A stretch of 64,000 nt of DNA from Ascidia mentula (GCA_947561715.1 OX387197.1:21788266-21852265), one strand, 5' to 3'; counted from the first letter of the stretch, positions 1-12,780 are shown. Program-made: numbers and translations. Notes: a model not told the origin generated them from the sequence alone.

Positions 1-432
1 AATGCGTTTGCATTCACTGACCATTAATCATTCTTTCTGTTCAACTTCCCTGTTATCACTGAGGTTTAGCAAGTTTTTTGCCGGTTTGATGATTTACTTC
101 TGTGTAATAGTCTGGTATTAATCAATGTTTTCATTGTTGCAGGACTGTCAGCGTCAAAATCTCAGCCACATCACGCCCCCAAAAGCGGTGCCACGCCCCT
201 TTTTAAATGACACTTTGTGGTCGAGTTTTTGGAAAATAATCACGCCTTCAAGTCCGCTATGTTTGAAGCCATAAACGTTTACTCGCAAAACCCATGAACA
301 GTTTGCTAATGAAAAGCGCTAAATGTCGATACCAACGAGAAGGCTACTATAAAATTAAAATAAAATAAAAAAATAAAAAAATAAAATTTAATGAAATCGC
401 GAAAATTAATTTGGAAACAGAACATGTTGTCT
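1..432. other. Gene-free left edge
   Basis: No coding exon is visible. Positions about 355-392 are an A/T-rich low-complexity run of AAAATAAAAT-like words just past the stop codon of the first transporter gene. It probably lies in or next to that gene's 3' untranslated region. Confidence 0.5.
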
Positions 433-2410
433 TCATATTGCCTCCACTGCCGTTTCGGGACGATTGTTCGTTTCGTTCGAAGAAATCTTTGAGTTAATAA
501 GTGGAATGTGCAGAAGAGCGGAAATTGCGGCAAAAATGGCCGCAGCAATAAATGCAAATCTCATTTCACCTGTGATGTCCACAAATGTACCTAAAATACA
601 ATGATTTAAACGATACGGTAATGAAACAAGGGGTGTTGGACGTTTACTTTTTGGCTTTCTGACAACAACGCTACAAAGTTTTATTTGCATTTGCAAGAAA
701 ACTACTATGAACATTAATATTTTTTTGTGTAGTCTATAAATGCCCATTTAAACAAACAACGTCTTCCTTTTCCGTAGCCACGTAGTAAACTTACCGATAA
801 GTGGAACAATCGCCGACCCAAACAACCCTGAAATGAATCCTACAGCTGTATATCCCCAAGTCACATTGTTCTCTCCAACAACGTTGACAATCACTGTTAC
901 GTACATGGTGTGAACTGATCCTGACGCAATACTGTAAGCCACGGTGTTGAACAGCAAGCCGACGTAACTGTTGACGAACCACACCGAGGCCAAGACCACG
1001 CCGGTTAGAAGTTGGGTAATAATCAAAACCCAAACGGAATTGATGCCTTTGCAGTCGCCGATGGCTCCAAAGGCGACACGGGCAAAGATGCCGACGATGC
1101 TGTACGTTGATAAGACAATAGATGCTGTCATTGCGTCCACGTTCAACACCTCTTGGGCAAATGGAACCACAAACCGAAGGTAGATGCGCAACCCGCCGTA
1201 AACGCATAAAAATACGGCGCAAAGCAGCCAGATTTTAGGTAGCTTTAACATCTGCATTCCCGAATCAATAAATACAGAGCAAGAGTTTTTAGATTTTAAA
1301 TTCTCCTGGCTTTTGTCCGTTTTTAGTCGAATCGGTCTAAATAATGCAGAAGCCACAGCGATATTAAACGCAATTCCACCAAATAGCAGCATTCCTCCGC
1401 GCCAGCCGTACGAATCAATGCAATACTGTATCAGGGGAGCGAGGACGAGTGTTCCTATTGCTGAACCAGTCTGCCCCAGTCCAACAGCCAGGAGCCGACG
1501 CTTCGCGAAATATCGGACAGTGACAACGTTGGTAAGGGTTGCGAAGACTCCCATAGTGAAACCTATCATCAATAATAGTGATTACATGGATTGATGTGGC
1601 CTGCGCACAATGTATGTATAAGTCAACATGGCTTGAAACTTGCAGACGGTATTATAAAAATTATATTCCCACATGTTAACGTTCATTTGGTAACACAATA
1701 ATAAAAATAATTATAATGAGCCTACCAATATTCAGTTTTACACTTTTGTGTTTAATACTAACCCGGCACGGTGCCTGCTAACACAAAGATAGACCATTGG
1801 TGTCGTCCAAAGGATGCCACAGATATAGCGACGCCACTAGCAACAGATACCAACATTCCAGTGCCGCGATATCCAAGCCATCCGACAAGACCCGGGGTGG
1901 CTAAGTCTGTAAACATATTGTACTTTATACAATGAGGCAAAGAATTCCGATGCGTTCAGGTATCGTAGTCTACTTACCTTTGGACCCTTGCACAATTTCA
2001 AAAAAATCCACAATCAAAACACTTAACACCGTAATTTGAATTGGGTAAAACTAATAGTCACTGTATGCACACATGACATTATATAGCTTTGATGAATACT
2101 AGCGAATTTGTTAAAGTCGTAGCGTGCAACACCGCTGTTACTGTATTATACCACTTTATATCATATGAGCCGCACTGACGTAATATAACCATGCAGTTTA
2201 CATAATAACCAACTTACACCCAAGGGTTTTGCCGATTTCGAAAGCTCCCGTCAACCACGTGACCCCTCCGAAACCGATGTTAAATTCTTGCATAATGGGA
2301 AAATAGAACAGAGGGTAAGTGACCATCGCCCCGAAAGTAAGCGCTGATGAGACGAAAACTCCTGCCACCACGACCCATCCCCAACCCCCATCGGGTGGGT
2401 CAACCGCCAT
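433..2410 (-). CDS. SLC16 / MCT-like transporter, subgroup i, intact
   Basis: Exons (minus strand) are 2218-2410, 1763-1906, 795-1562 and 433-590. They join in phase to give 420 residues. The protein is a 12-segment major-facilitator transporter of the plasma membrane; SLC16 members move monocarboxylates, aromatic amino acids or related small molecules. Exon 1 carries the first SLC16 signature DGGWGW at residues 7-12. Exon 3 carries the second signature, YFAKRR followed by LLAVG. Exon 4 encodes the last membrane segment and a short polar tail ending VEAI. The cytosolic loop between segments 6 and 7 is only about 25 residues, shorter than in MCT1. Start: the ATG directly before AVDPPDGG. The extra MNRDS of its sister genes is absent because that sequence has diverged here. 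The substrate cannot be told from sequence. Confidence 0.85.
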
Positions 2411-3589
2411 ACTGTTGCCTCTTATTTTCAGTCAAAGCAGCTACCTGGATTAGACTTGCTTGATCAATTTCATCAGGTCGAATTTCCTTCTGCTTGGCGA
2501 CTGTATCTGCAGTTGGAGTGTGGATTTATCTTAAATCGGTGGCACGACAAGTAATAAAACTCTGCGCCAAAAGCTCTGTGAAATAAGGTCGTTTGATCAG
2601 CCAAGCTTTTGTATGATTTAGCTGTTTTATTTGTATACAGCAGTGAATCACAACCGCGGTTCTTAACTACTGTTTTTGTGGCTATCATCAAAATACTGTA
2701 AATATCACCAACGCTTTTGCTGGTAGAAAACTCAGGTCGTTTCCTTTTACTCCCTGTTGACTTGTGGTTTCGCATTTGCCTCTTACTCTCAAAAGATTGA
2801 AAACCACTGGTCTACACCTTTGGAGCAAATAGCCTATAGCGAAGCAGTCGTCAAAACGCAACAGACCGCTTTACTTGTTATCGATTTGTAACATGTATTC
2901 CGGAAACAGATGAGCAGTACCAACAGCTCTACCACAAGTATTGCTACATGTAATCAAAGGGTGCTATTAATTATGTAGCCGACTATACCTTAACAAAAGC
3001 TAGGAATTACCTTCACTTGCAAATCTACTGCTGTCCAAAGTTCCAAATGCATTTATCTTACGAAGCAAATTCCTTGTGAGTGTACTGCGGGTTGCCTTGT
3101 TAACATAATAACAGATAAGCTACATTTGTCAATCTGGTGCCGAAGTGCCATGTGTCACTAAAACGAACGAGTGGTGACCTATTTTTGTCAAATACAGATT
3201 AAAAAGCTTAACACATTTCATACTGCAGATTAGTCAATGCCTGTAGCTGAGCATTTGCTGTGTAATCATTAACGAGGGACCCTTTGCCAGGTGAACAAAA
3301 TAAAGGTGATACGTCACAACAGCAATATCTTCACCGCATAGTTGTTGCGCAGTATTGAACGAGCCATACCCAAGTTTCACATTAAATGCCTTATTTCATG
3401 CGTTTAAAATCAACTAAAAGTAAAAAAGTATTTAATCCGCCAAACAGTTGTTAAAACCTAATGACAGCGCCCTTGCGACACTTCCTTTGTTTCTGCAAAC
3501 GCACTGCGTAATGCTGATGTAGGATTTCCGTCGTTTTTACAAAATCAAATCACTTTGTTTCGAGCGACACTTACAACAAATACAACCCA
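2411..3589. other. Intergenic, no supported gene
   Basis: This is upstream flank of the first transporter gene. A 100-codon minus-strand open frame at 2473-2775 resembles nothing I recognise and has no splice context, so it is not called. From about 3400 the sequence resembles the 3' flanks of the other subgroup i genes. Confidence 0.4.
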
Positions 3590-3750
3590 AATGGTAATAC
3601 TAGCAATACTGTAGGCTGATAAGACAAGAGACGCTTTTATTGGGTCAACGTTCAACACCTCTTGGGCATATGGAACCACAAACCGTATGAAGACCCTGGG
3701 ACCACCGTTAACACATAAAAATATGGCGCAAAGAATGATGGCATTTGGCA
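3590..3750 (-). pseudogene. SLC16 exon 3 fragment
   Basis: About 50 codons match the middle of exon 3 of the subgroup i genes: the stretch LCAIFLCVNGG, then RFVVPYAQEVLNVDP, then SLVLSAYSIAS. Similarity stops on both sides. The downstream part, which should carry the FSR arginine, is replaced by unrelated sequence, and no other exon lies nearby. It is a dead fragment left from rearrangement of the array. Confidence 0.8.
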
Positions 3751-3809
3751 GATGGCATTGTGAAGTGCACCAAAAATTGTGCAACTTTGCTCTGAGGACG
3801 TCGTTTAAA

Positions 3810-3995
3810 CAAGGCTGCTTTCGGCTGATTATTGGAATATGTGGTCAGGAGGTATTCAAAGTAAAATCTGTAACAGTAGATGTTGTAAAGTAAAGTATGA
3901 TATCCAGCACATGACGGGAAACTATGCGGCAGATAAAGCTAACAAATTAACCGATCGTATTTACCAGCAATGTCGCTAGCAGTCACCGGTCGTAA
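3810..3995. repeat. Duplicated intergenic block, inverted copy at about 12000-12185
   Basis: The stretch from CTGATTATTGGAATA through the CAGTCACCGGTCG region recurs as its reverse complement at about 12000-12185, with scattered mismatches. It contains no coding sequence. It is one of several flank blocks duplicated in inverted orientation within the array. Confidence 0.65.
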
Positions 3996-5042
3996 AACCT
4001 TAGCTGAAATTACAAAGGCAAAAGTAGTTGTTCTTTTCAATAAGCCCCAAAATTTAAATTTTCATAACTTACTCAAATAGAGCAGTAAATTTTTCATGTC
4101 AAAAGTATTGTAGATTATCTCACTTTACATTCTGTAACACCTATAAACTTATAATATCATCTCGGCAACGTTTCAGTTGTTTTTACGTTTCATACAGTGC
4201 GTAAGCAGAATTCACTGCAGAAATTTATAACTTGGGTGGTTTCATAAGCTGTACAATACATATGGTGGACAATTACTCCACTTTTGCATGGTTCTTACAC
4301 TATCTTTGTATCTTACAATTTTAACGTTGTTCACAACTGTTTATTTTACTACGCGTCTATGACATAGAAATTCACACTTATTGCCAGTGACACACTCTTA
4401 TAAGGTTAAGGTCGTATTTGCTGTTTTGTGGAGTGAAGTTCCTGATGATTGTGAGATTACAACAAGTTAAATTGAGTGTCGAGTCCAGACTATGCGCAGA
4501 CTTGGACTGAAGGGTTTGTCTGGCGCAATAAAGCTCCGTAAATAAACATGATTCGTTACTGTTGATATTGTTTTGTAATATTTTCTACTGATTACGTGGG
4601 AAAAAATGATTTGTCGTGAGATTAGGGGTCCGAGAAAATCATGTTCACGAAATGGGGTCTGCGGCCAAAAAAGTTTGAGAAACCCTGGGTTAGGATGTTT
4701 GGGACATTTTGCTGGTTTATATTTTTATTCAATTGTGCCATTTTCAGTCCAATTTAACGACGACCATGTAAAGCGTGTTCCTCTTTGCTCTGGGCCTAAC
4801 CAGCGTGTAATGTTTACTTTTTATTAAAATAAATTGTTTCATATGATGAAGCACGACATGAGTGAACGAGAAATTTGTGCAAAAAAGCGTGAACAGAGAT
4901 AGAGCCTTGAACTAGTATTGAAACGCGACATCTGAATCAAAACGTAAAGAAAAAAATATCCACAATGCATCAACACGACTATATCACATGTATCGCTACA
5001 CCAAGTAATAACAATCTATCCATGGTAAATAAAGCACGGTTA
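3996..5042. other. 3' flank of the 5043 gene, no gene
   Basis: No exon is seen. The part at about 4740-4900 matches, as reverse complement, the 3' flanks after the exons at 13.5, 17.9 and 21.9 kb. It is therefore part of the duplicated gene unit rather than independent sequence. Confidence 0.45.
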
Positions 5043-6919
5043 TTATGTGGTTGAAAGTTCGATTTCTGGAGGAGGAATTTCCTCAGTCTTCTTCTTAGGA
5101 TTGAGAAGCGGAATGTGCAAAAGTGCGGCTACTATGGGGAGAATGGCTGCAGCAATAAACGCCCATCTCATTTCCCCGGTGACGTCGACTAAAGTTCCTG
5201 AAACACACGACACAATTTCCAAATTGAATTCACAAAGTCAGAAATGAGAACGACATTGAATAATTTTACCAACTGTATGTGGAAACATTGATATCACTAT
5301 AACTTTTACATATCAAAACATGACAGTGATTTGCGAACAAGACTATGAAAATCAAAATTTGACTTACGATACATTGAAATAATTTGATTGTTTGAACAAA
5401 TCACAGACAACAGACGTTAGTTAACTTACCAATAAGTGGAACCAACGCAGTTCCGAACATTCCGGAAATGAATCCTATAACTGTATATCCCCAAGTCATA
5501 TTGTTAATTCCAACGACATTAACAATGACCTTCACGTGCATAATGTGAACTGCACTGATCATCATGCCGCGTGCCACTGTGTTTAACATCACGCCGATAT
5601 AATCGTTGACAAACCACAAACAAGCCGAAATAACGCCGGTTATTAGTTGAGTAACAATTAAAACCCACACAGGATTGGTGACTTTCCAGTCGCCGATGGC
5701 CCCAAAGCTGATACGTGAAAACATACTAGCAATACTGTAGGCTGATAAGACAAGAGACGCTTCTATTGGGTCCACGTTCAACACCTCTTGAGCATATGGA
5801 ACCACAAACCGTAGGTAGATCCTTGAAGCCCCGTGAACACATAAAAATATGGCGCAAAGAAGCCAGACTTTCGGAATTTTTACCACCTGCTTTCCCGAAT
5901 CAACAAATACAGAGCAGAAGCTTTTAGATTTTTTATCCTCCTGACTTTCGTCTGTTTTTAGTCGAATCGGTCTAAATAATGCAGAAGCCACTGCGATATT
6001 GAACGTAATTCCACCAAATAGCAGCATTCCTCCGCGCCAACCGTACGAATCAATGCAATACTGATTCAGGGGAGAGAGGACGAGTGTTCCTATAGACGAA
6101 CCGCTCAGACCAAGTCCAACAGCCAGGAGTCGTCGTTTCACGAAATATCGGACAATGACAACGTTGGCAAGGGTTGCGAAGATTCCCATCGTAAAACCTA
6201 ACATCAACAATACATGAATTTACAAAATATTTGGCAACAGAGAGCTTAATTCTTACAAACTGCTGTATATAAAGACTACTATTACCGCAGATAAAGTTTC
6301 ATCGATAACACAATGACAATAACAATCATAATACATGTTGCCACAATACGACTCTTGTAAAATTGATCTATTGCTTTAATACCAACCAGGGATGGTTCCT
6401 GCTAACACGAAGATAAACCATTGGTGCTGACCGAATGATGCCACAGATATACCGACGCCACTAGCAACAGATACCAACATTCCAGTGCCGCGATACCCAA
6501 GGCATCGGACAAGACCCGGGGTGCACAAGTCTGTGTAAACATTTTGTAATTAATACAGACGGAGAGTAAATGCCGTACATATATGCCAGTAGTTTTATCC
6601 AATACGTAAAATACTAGCACATAGAATGTCGCTTGAATCAGCAATTTTTTTCCCGTATGTGAGCCGCACTGACGTAATCTGATCATATACCTTACATATT
6701 AACCAACTTACACCCAAGGGTTTTGCCGATTTCGAAAGCCCCCGTCAACCACGTGACCCCTCCGAAGCCGATGTTAAATTCTTGCATAATGGGAGAAAAG
6801 AATACAGGGTAGACGATCATTGCCCCGAAAGTGAGCGCTGATGAGACGAAAACTCCTGCCACCACGACCCATCCCCAACCCCCATCGGGTGGGTCAACCG
6901 CCATACTGTCTCTGTTCAT
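5043..6919 (-). CDS. SLC16 / MCT-like transporter, subgroup i, intact
   Basis: Exons (minus strand) are 6712-6919, 6387-6530, 5430-6197 and 5043-5197, joined in phase to 424 residues. The start MNRDSMAVDPP is shared with the genes at 15583 and 20013. DGGWGW lies at residues 12-17 and YFVKRR at 135-140. An arginine in the sequence MFSR at residue 279 probably corresponds to the transport-critical arginine of segment 8 in MCT1. The tail is ETEEIPPPE-like and ends LSTT. Oddity: exon 2 reads LVRCLGYRG where all close relatives read LVGWLGYRG. Two conserved residues (Gly78 and Trp79) are therefore changed to Arg and Cys, which may alter function even though the frame is open. The product should act at the plasma membrane. 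Confidence 0.83.
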
Positions 6920-8048
6920 GGTCTGTAATCACTTCTATGTTTTTTAAAATCATTGAAAAAGGTGAATGTCATAGGGCTTAAACAACCCGTTACAATAGTA
7001 ATATTAATATTGCTGCCATAATACAATTGCTGTTCTGACAATAGAATTTATTTCTCTTGACGTTACCAAGTGTATTTAGGGTAATAGTTAAGAATGGTTT
7101 CATAAGAAAATATAGATTTTACTTTGTGTAACTTCTATGATTGACAATTTGATGATAACCAGACAAGTTATCATTATCAGAAATTTTAGGTTTTGGTATG
7201 TATTTTATCAAGCTTATAACTACGTTGTAGTATTGTGCACAAATTAGTCAACAAATCAGCAGCATGCAATTAATAGCTTTGTGAATTATTTCTAGCAAAT
7301 ACCTGAAAAGAAACAGGAAAACAGGAAAGAAAGGCGTACTGTAGGAAGACTTGATTCTGCCTACAGTTATAAGCATAATATCACTCAAAAGTTAAAATAC
7401 TAAGCACACAAATGTGTAAATGCCATACTGTGCGTACATAGACGAATAAGCGAATTACCTGCAATCTTTTTCGTTTGTTGGCAAATTCCTATTTCTAATC
7501 GCGAACCCTGCAAATTGCGGTGCTGACAATGACTAGGACTGCTGACTTATTTTCGTTAATGATTAACCGAACAAACTTTTGGACTTAGACCCGCCGATCG
7601 CAACTACGGAAAGGCGTTATATTTTTGGGCGCCTGACTCAATAATAGCTAAGAAAGTAGTGCACAACTCAAATGTTGATGCGTGCCAAAATATATCATCT
7701 TTATAAAGCATACCCAAAACAATGATCGAGTGCAACGAAATGGTTATGATGGCATTATGAAGTGACGATTTTTGCACTCTAGGACATTCGTGCTACCAAT
7801 CGAGGAGCTTTGGTTTGCAAAATGGTCATTGAGTTTAAGTACTATCGGCCTCTTGAATTTGTTTGCAATGCAATAACACGCGCTAATGAACCACCGCTTA
7901 CACAGTGCGCAACACACAATGTTTAATAAGTGATTTCGGGTCTGTTCAGTACCTACTGTAAATATTGGTATAAACTACCGGCATGAATCTATGGTAAAGA
8001 AGTTTGGCGGCGATGCAATTAAACGTACATTGAACTTCAAAACATGAG
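6920..8048. other. 5' flank of the 5043 gene, no gene
   Basis: No exon is seen. About 6960-7300 resembles, in inverse orientation, the sequence before the first exons at 15583 and 20013, so it belongs to the duplicated unit and may hold the promoter. The rest is unassigned. Confidence 0.4.
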
Positions 8049-8055
8049 GTACAAT

Positions 8056-9012
8056 ATATGTGCAAAAAAGCCATAATATTGGCGAGCTGCAGACAGGGTC
8101 TGTACACGCTCTGTTTCGACCTGTAAGGTCTCATCAGTGCAGCTGTTGAAGTGGCACTGTGCTAGCTTCTACCCTAGCAGGCACACTAAATTCCACTTTG
8201 TGGTACCGTTCCGGTTAACGTCGATCTGTTGGGTACCGTATACTGAATACCAAACAACAGAGACGAACCACTGTGGAGCGCACTATGGCCAAATGGATCT
8301 GCTTGTTACCGATAGCGCAAAAGGCAAACACACCAATACAATATATGTGCAAAAAAACCATAATATTGGCGAGCTGCAGACAGGGTCTGTACACGCTCTG
8401 TTTCGACCTGTAAGGTCTCATCAGTGCAGCTGTTGAAGTGGCACTGTGCTAGCTTCTACCCTAGCAGGCACACTAAATTCCACTTTGTGGTACCGTTCCG
8501 GTTAACGTCGATCTGTTGGGTACCGTATACTGAATACCAAACAACAGAGACGAACCACTGTGGAGCGCACTATGGCCAAATGGATCTGCTTGTTACCGAT
8601 AGCGCAAAAGGCAAACACACCAATACAATATATGTGCAAAAAAACCATAATATTGGCGAGCTGCAGACAGGGTCTGTACACGCACTGTTTCGACCTGTAA
8701 GGTCTCATCAGTGCAGCTGTTGAAGTGGCACTGTGCTAGCTTCTACCCTAGCAGGCACACTAAATTTCACTTTGTGCTAACGTTCCGGTTAACGTCAATT
8801 TGTTGGGTACCCTATACTGAATACCAAACAACAGAGACGAACCACTGCGGAGCGCACTATGGCCGAACGGATCTGCTTGTTAACCGATAGCGCAAAAGGC
8901 AAACACACCAATGCAATATATGTGCAAAAAAGCCATAATATTGGCGAGCTGCGGACAGGGTGTGTACACGCACTGTTTCGACCTGTAAGGTCTCATCGGT
9001 GCAGCTGTTGAA
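8056..9012. mobile_element. 957-bp insertion of 287-bp tandem repeats with 7-bp target duplication
   Basis: Three full units and a 95-bp part of a 287/288-bp repeat lie head to tail; the landmark ATATGTGCAAAAAA recurs at steps of 287, 287 and 288. The block is bounded by GTACAAT at 8049-8055 and again at 9013-9019. The inverted sister copy of this locus has a single site (ATTGTAC, 12781-12787) and lacks the block, so it behaves as an insertion with a target-site duplication. Each unit has a GAGCTGCAG...GTGCAGCTG imperfect inverted motif. Related single pieces lie at 16262-16345 and 54543-54660. A 99-codon open frame recurs per unit but looks incidental. The class of element is not recognised. 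Confidence 0.75.
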
Positions 9013-9019
9013 GTACAAT

Positions 9020-9470
9020 AATGTACGCTTTGTGAGTGTGCAAGAGTGAATTATAATAAAGTCATAGCAAGTATTGTTGCAATAAATGTGTGTGTCGTTA
9101 TTCGCTGCAGTTCAACCATTCCACAATTTTTGCTGCCCCACACGTCTCGCCTCGTTGCCCACAGTAAAGGGGATTTTTGTTATCCTTTTACCCCTAGCCT
9201 TTGCAAACTTTTTTAGCCAGCACTATGGCAGTTGTTTTTTTATTAAATAATCAAACACTGCCCACTTATTCCATTGTTAAGAGGTTTGTGTATATAGTCG
9301 GGATGGATACCAACTCAAGCTGATTAGTTAGGTATATTCAATAACTATAGGATTAAATGCCCCACTATACTAAGTTACTGCCATTGTTGATTTTTGTTGT
9401 TATGTTTGTGTATTTTTGTAACATTAGGTCAAAGAATCATTAAACATTTGTAACGCGCATGTGTCAACAT
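9020..9470. repeat. Left arm of an inverted duplication around the 10044 gene
   Basis: This block matches the reverse complement of about 12320-12780. Shared landmarks include GTCGTTATTCGCTGCAGTT, CGTCTCGCCTCGTT and TTGTTATCCTTTTACCCC. The two arms face each other across the transporter gene at 10044-11839. Confidence 0.75.
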
Positions 9471-9474
9471 TTAT

Positions 9475-9630
9475 GGTGGATGGGGATGGGTTGTGGTTTT
9501 CGGAGTCTTCATCTCATCTGCACTAATATTTGGAGCAAACATCGTTTATCCACAAGAAATTTTCCCCCATGAAGGAGGAGTTTTCGGATCGGGTTTGGCG
9601 AGGTCACGTGGTTGACCGGAGTCCGATTTT
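9475..9630 (+). pseudogene. SLC16 exon 1 fragment, subgroup ii type
   Basis: The sequence from GGTGGATGGGGATGGGTT to the TCACGTGGTTGAC segment is nearly identical to exon 1 of the gene at 34487. It lacks the start codon and the first residues. It also has small insertions and deletions after the VYP codons, which break the frame, and it has no following exons. The left boundary coincides with the end of the inverted-duplication arm. Confidence 0.85.
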
Positions 9631-9639
9631 TTGCTTTAT

Positions 9640-10043
9640 TTTTGAAGTGCGGTTTAAAATAACCAATATCTGCTGTCAATAAAACAATTCGCTGAGTTCA
9701 GTTATGTGGGCTGAATTGTTTATGTTGAACTTTCTAAATTATCAACATATGTCCTGTAACAGTTGTTGGACGTTAGAACGTCATGAAACAAGTCAAGGAT
9801 TGTAACTGATAACTTTTAAACAAGCTTTTTAGCAAAGCAGCATGTTATAGTGCTTACTACGCTTTGTTACAAATCATTCCTATTGATCACATGTATTGTC
9901 AACATTCACCAGCATGTAATATTTTCGCCAAAAGTTTTATTGATTGATGCAACATACAGAATAAATACACAACCAAATCAATGCCTACGATGTGAACAAA
10001 TAAAAAAAAACAGTTTTTCGAAATTCTGAAATATGTGATGGGA
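9640..10043. other. Intergenic, no gene
   Basis: Nothing coding is seen. The last part, near an AATAAA at about 9960, is probably 3' untranslated sequence of the minus-strand gene that ends at 10044. Confidence 0.35.
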
Positions 10044-11839
10044 TCAATTGTCCTCTGTTTGTTTCGGTTCTTTTTTCTTGTGTCGGAGGAGCGGAATGTG
10101 TAAAATTGCTGTCAGCATCACCAGAACAGCAGCTGTGATGAAGGCATACCTCATTTCTTCGGTGGCGTCCACCAACATGCCTACGAAATTATGGTGATGA
10201 CTGTTTGTATATGAAGTTAATACAATGTTTATAAATTTGCAGTCGCATTGCTATCTTGTCTTTCTAACATAATTTTAGTTTATGCATTTTGTCATACAAT
10301 ATTTAATGTGTAGTATGGGTAAAATGCCTTTGAAAAAATGTTGGCGTGATTTGTTACAAAAATGTGATTTACCAGTCAGTGGTACAATCGCTGCTCCAGT
10401 TACAGAAGAAACGAATCCTATCACCGTGTACCCCCAGGTCAAGTTCTTTTCTCCAACAACGTTGATTATCACTGCGAGGTACATACTGTGTGTAGCGCCA
10501 TTTGCAATACTGTGGGCCACGCTGTTGACCATTAAGCCCGTGTAGTCAGTGACAAACCAAACACAAGTAGAAACCACAGCAGTCAGTGTTTGCATTACCA
10601 TCAAAACCCAAACTGGGTTGACCCATTTAACGTCGCCCAACGCGCCGAAGCCCGCCCGTGAGAATATGCTGACGATACTGTAAACTGATAGCAGAAATGA
10701 GGAGATCATAGGGTCTACGTTGAGAACGTCTTGAGCGTAGGGGACCAAAAATCGCATATACACCCGCACTCCGCCAAACACGCCGAGGAATATTCCGCAC
10801 ATTAACCAGACTTTCGGCACTTTGAGAATTTGCAACCCAGATGTTAGTAGCGTCTTGCAAGGATTTGCAACCTCTTTGTCGTCGTTTGTTTCGTCGCTTT
10901 TGAGGCGAATCGGTCTGAACAGCGAGCACGCGACGGTTGCATTTAGTGTGATTCCGCCGAAAAGCAACATTCCCCCGCGCCAGCCATACGAATCAATCAA
11001 ATATTGAATCAATGGCGAAAGAACCAGTGTTCCCACCGCTGATCCGGTCTGTCCAAGTCCAGCAGCCAAGAGTCTGCGTTTCGTGAAGTAACGGGCGGTG
11101 ATCACGTTCAGCAAAGTGGCGAAGAGTCCCATTGTTAAACCTACACCAATTGAACCAACCCGTTAGCATTAAACACTACTTGAATGTTTTAAAACAGATT
11201 TAAACCTACCCGGAAAGGCACCCGCCAACACAAAATTAAGCCAAGGATGTTGTCCTAGGGAGGCCGCGGAAAGGGAGATACCGCTTACAATGGAGACCAA
11301 CATACATGTACCGCGGTAACCCAATACACTCACTAGACCAGGGGCCGCCAAATCTGTGATGGAAAGTATAAAAAAATGTGAACCAGGGCCAGTATGTTTG
11401 GTTTCAAACTGAGAGATTTTTTACCGCAAAGGCCTGGTCCAACCTACACCTTCATGAGATCTTCAAACAAGATCGAAAACTAAGTAAAAGATAAAAAATC
11501 CTCTACGTTTTTGGCAATGAAGGTTTTTGGTCATAATTATTTAAACACGAAAGCTTCACATTATCGTTCCGCAAAGTTTGTCACGTAACGTGCCCTCCTA
11601 ATACAATTGTACTCAACCAAATTAATCTCACATCCCAAAGCTTTGCCCATCTGATAGATTCCGGTCAACCACGTGACCTCGCCAAACCCGATCCCAAACT
11701 CCTCCATCATGGGGGAGAAGAAGAGAGGATAAACGATGTTTGCTCCAAGTGTCAACGCAGATGAGACGAAGACTCCGAAAACCACAACCCATCCCCATCC
11801 CCCATCGGGAGGATCAACAGCCTCAGTATTGTTGCTCAT
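10044..11839 (-). CDS. SLC16 / MCT-like transporter, subgroup ii, intact
   Basis: Exons (minus strand) are 11632-11839, 11210-11353, 10373-11140 and 10044-10180, giving 418 residues. The start is MSNNTEAVDPPDGG, with DGGWGW at residues 12-17. Exon 3 has YFTKRR followed by LLAAG, and later the segment-8 arginine in the sequence IFSRAGFGALGD. Exon 4 ends with a basic then acidic tail (RHKKKEPKQTEDN). The closest relative in the window is the plus-strand gene at 34487; they share MSxxTEAVDPP, VFGVF and the GEVTWLTG segment. The gene lies between two inverted repeat arms (9020-9470 and 12320-12780), which may explain its orientation. Its function should be membrane transport of a small organic anion or amino acid; the substrate is unknown. 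Confidence 0.85.
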
Positions 11840-11999
11840 TACACCCTGTGACCTTGAGAAAGTATTGACTTTAGTCGTTATTTCATTTGTTTACTATAAC
11901 ACAGACAATTGCAGCTTGGATTTAAATTCCAATTTTGTGGCAAATTGAGAAGAACTTACGAACACTTTTGCCCTTAAAATTTCACCGAACGGTGTTTCG

Positions 12000-12185
12000 A
12001 CCGGTGACTGTCTAGCTTTGTTGCTGGTAAGTACGATCGGCCAATTTGTCAACTTCATCTACAACATGGTTTTCCTTCATAACTGTGCTGGACATCATAC
12101 TTTACTTTACAACATTTACAGTAAACTGCTACAGAATTTTACTTTGAGTATCTCCTGACCACCTATTCCAATAATCAGTCTGAAT
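12000..12185. repeat. Inverted copy of the 3810-3995 block
   Basis: Reverse-complement match to 3810-3995 over most of its length. It lies upstream of the 10044-11839 gene, between that gene and the right inverted arm. No coding content is seen. Confidence 0.6.
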
Positions 12186-12319
12186 TAGCCAAATAACCTC
12201 ATTAACCAGAGAAGCGCAGTTCTTCAAGCGGAACGAATGAGTTAAGACCGTTCAATCTCATGTTTGCGTTGTTTGACTAAATATTTGCAAGCTTTTAGTA
12301 TGCTTGGTTGAATTTGGCA

Positions 12320-12780
12320 ACGCATGAATGTTGACACATGTGCGTTACAGATGGTTGATGTTCTTTTGGCCTAAAGTTCATACCAACATGACAACGAAAA
12401 TCAACCATGACAATAACTTAGTATAACGCTGCATTAAATCCTATTGCTTTGGTAATTAAATATATTTTGACTAATTGGCGTAAATTAGTATCCATGCTGA
12501 CTGTTTACACAAACCACTTAACAACGAAATCGGCAGGCAGTGTCTAACACATTTCTACACAACTGCCATATTGCTGAGTACAAAGTTTGCAAAGGCTATG
12601 GGGTAAAAGGATAACAAAAGCCCCCTTTGCTGTGAGTAACGAGGCGAGACGTGCGAGGTAAATTGGGTGACTGGTTAAACTGCAGCGAATAACGACACAG
12701 ACAGTCTTTTTTTGCAGCGATGCTTGCTACGCTGCCTTGCGCTTAAATCTACACTCTTGCTCAGTCATAAAGCGTACATT
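12320..12780. repeat. Right arm of the inverted duplication around the 10044 gene
   Basis: Reverse-complement partner of 9020-9470. This arm preserves the uninterrupted target site (ATTGTAC, 12781-12787) into which the 957-bp element inserted in the left copy. It contains no gene. Confidence 0.75.

Noticed and set aside
2473..2775. 100-codon minus-strand open frame upstream of the first transporter gene
   Set aside because: No recognisable family, no splice partners, and no matching frame upstream of the sister genes.
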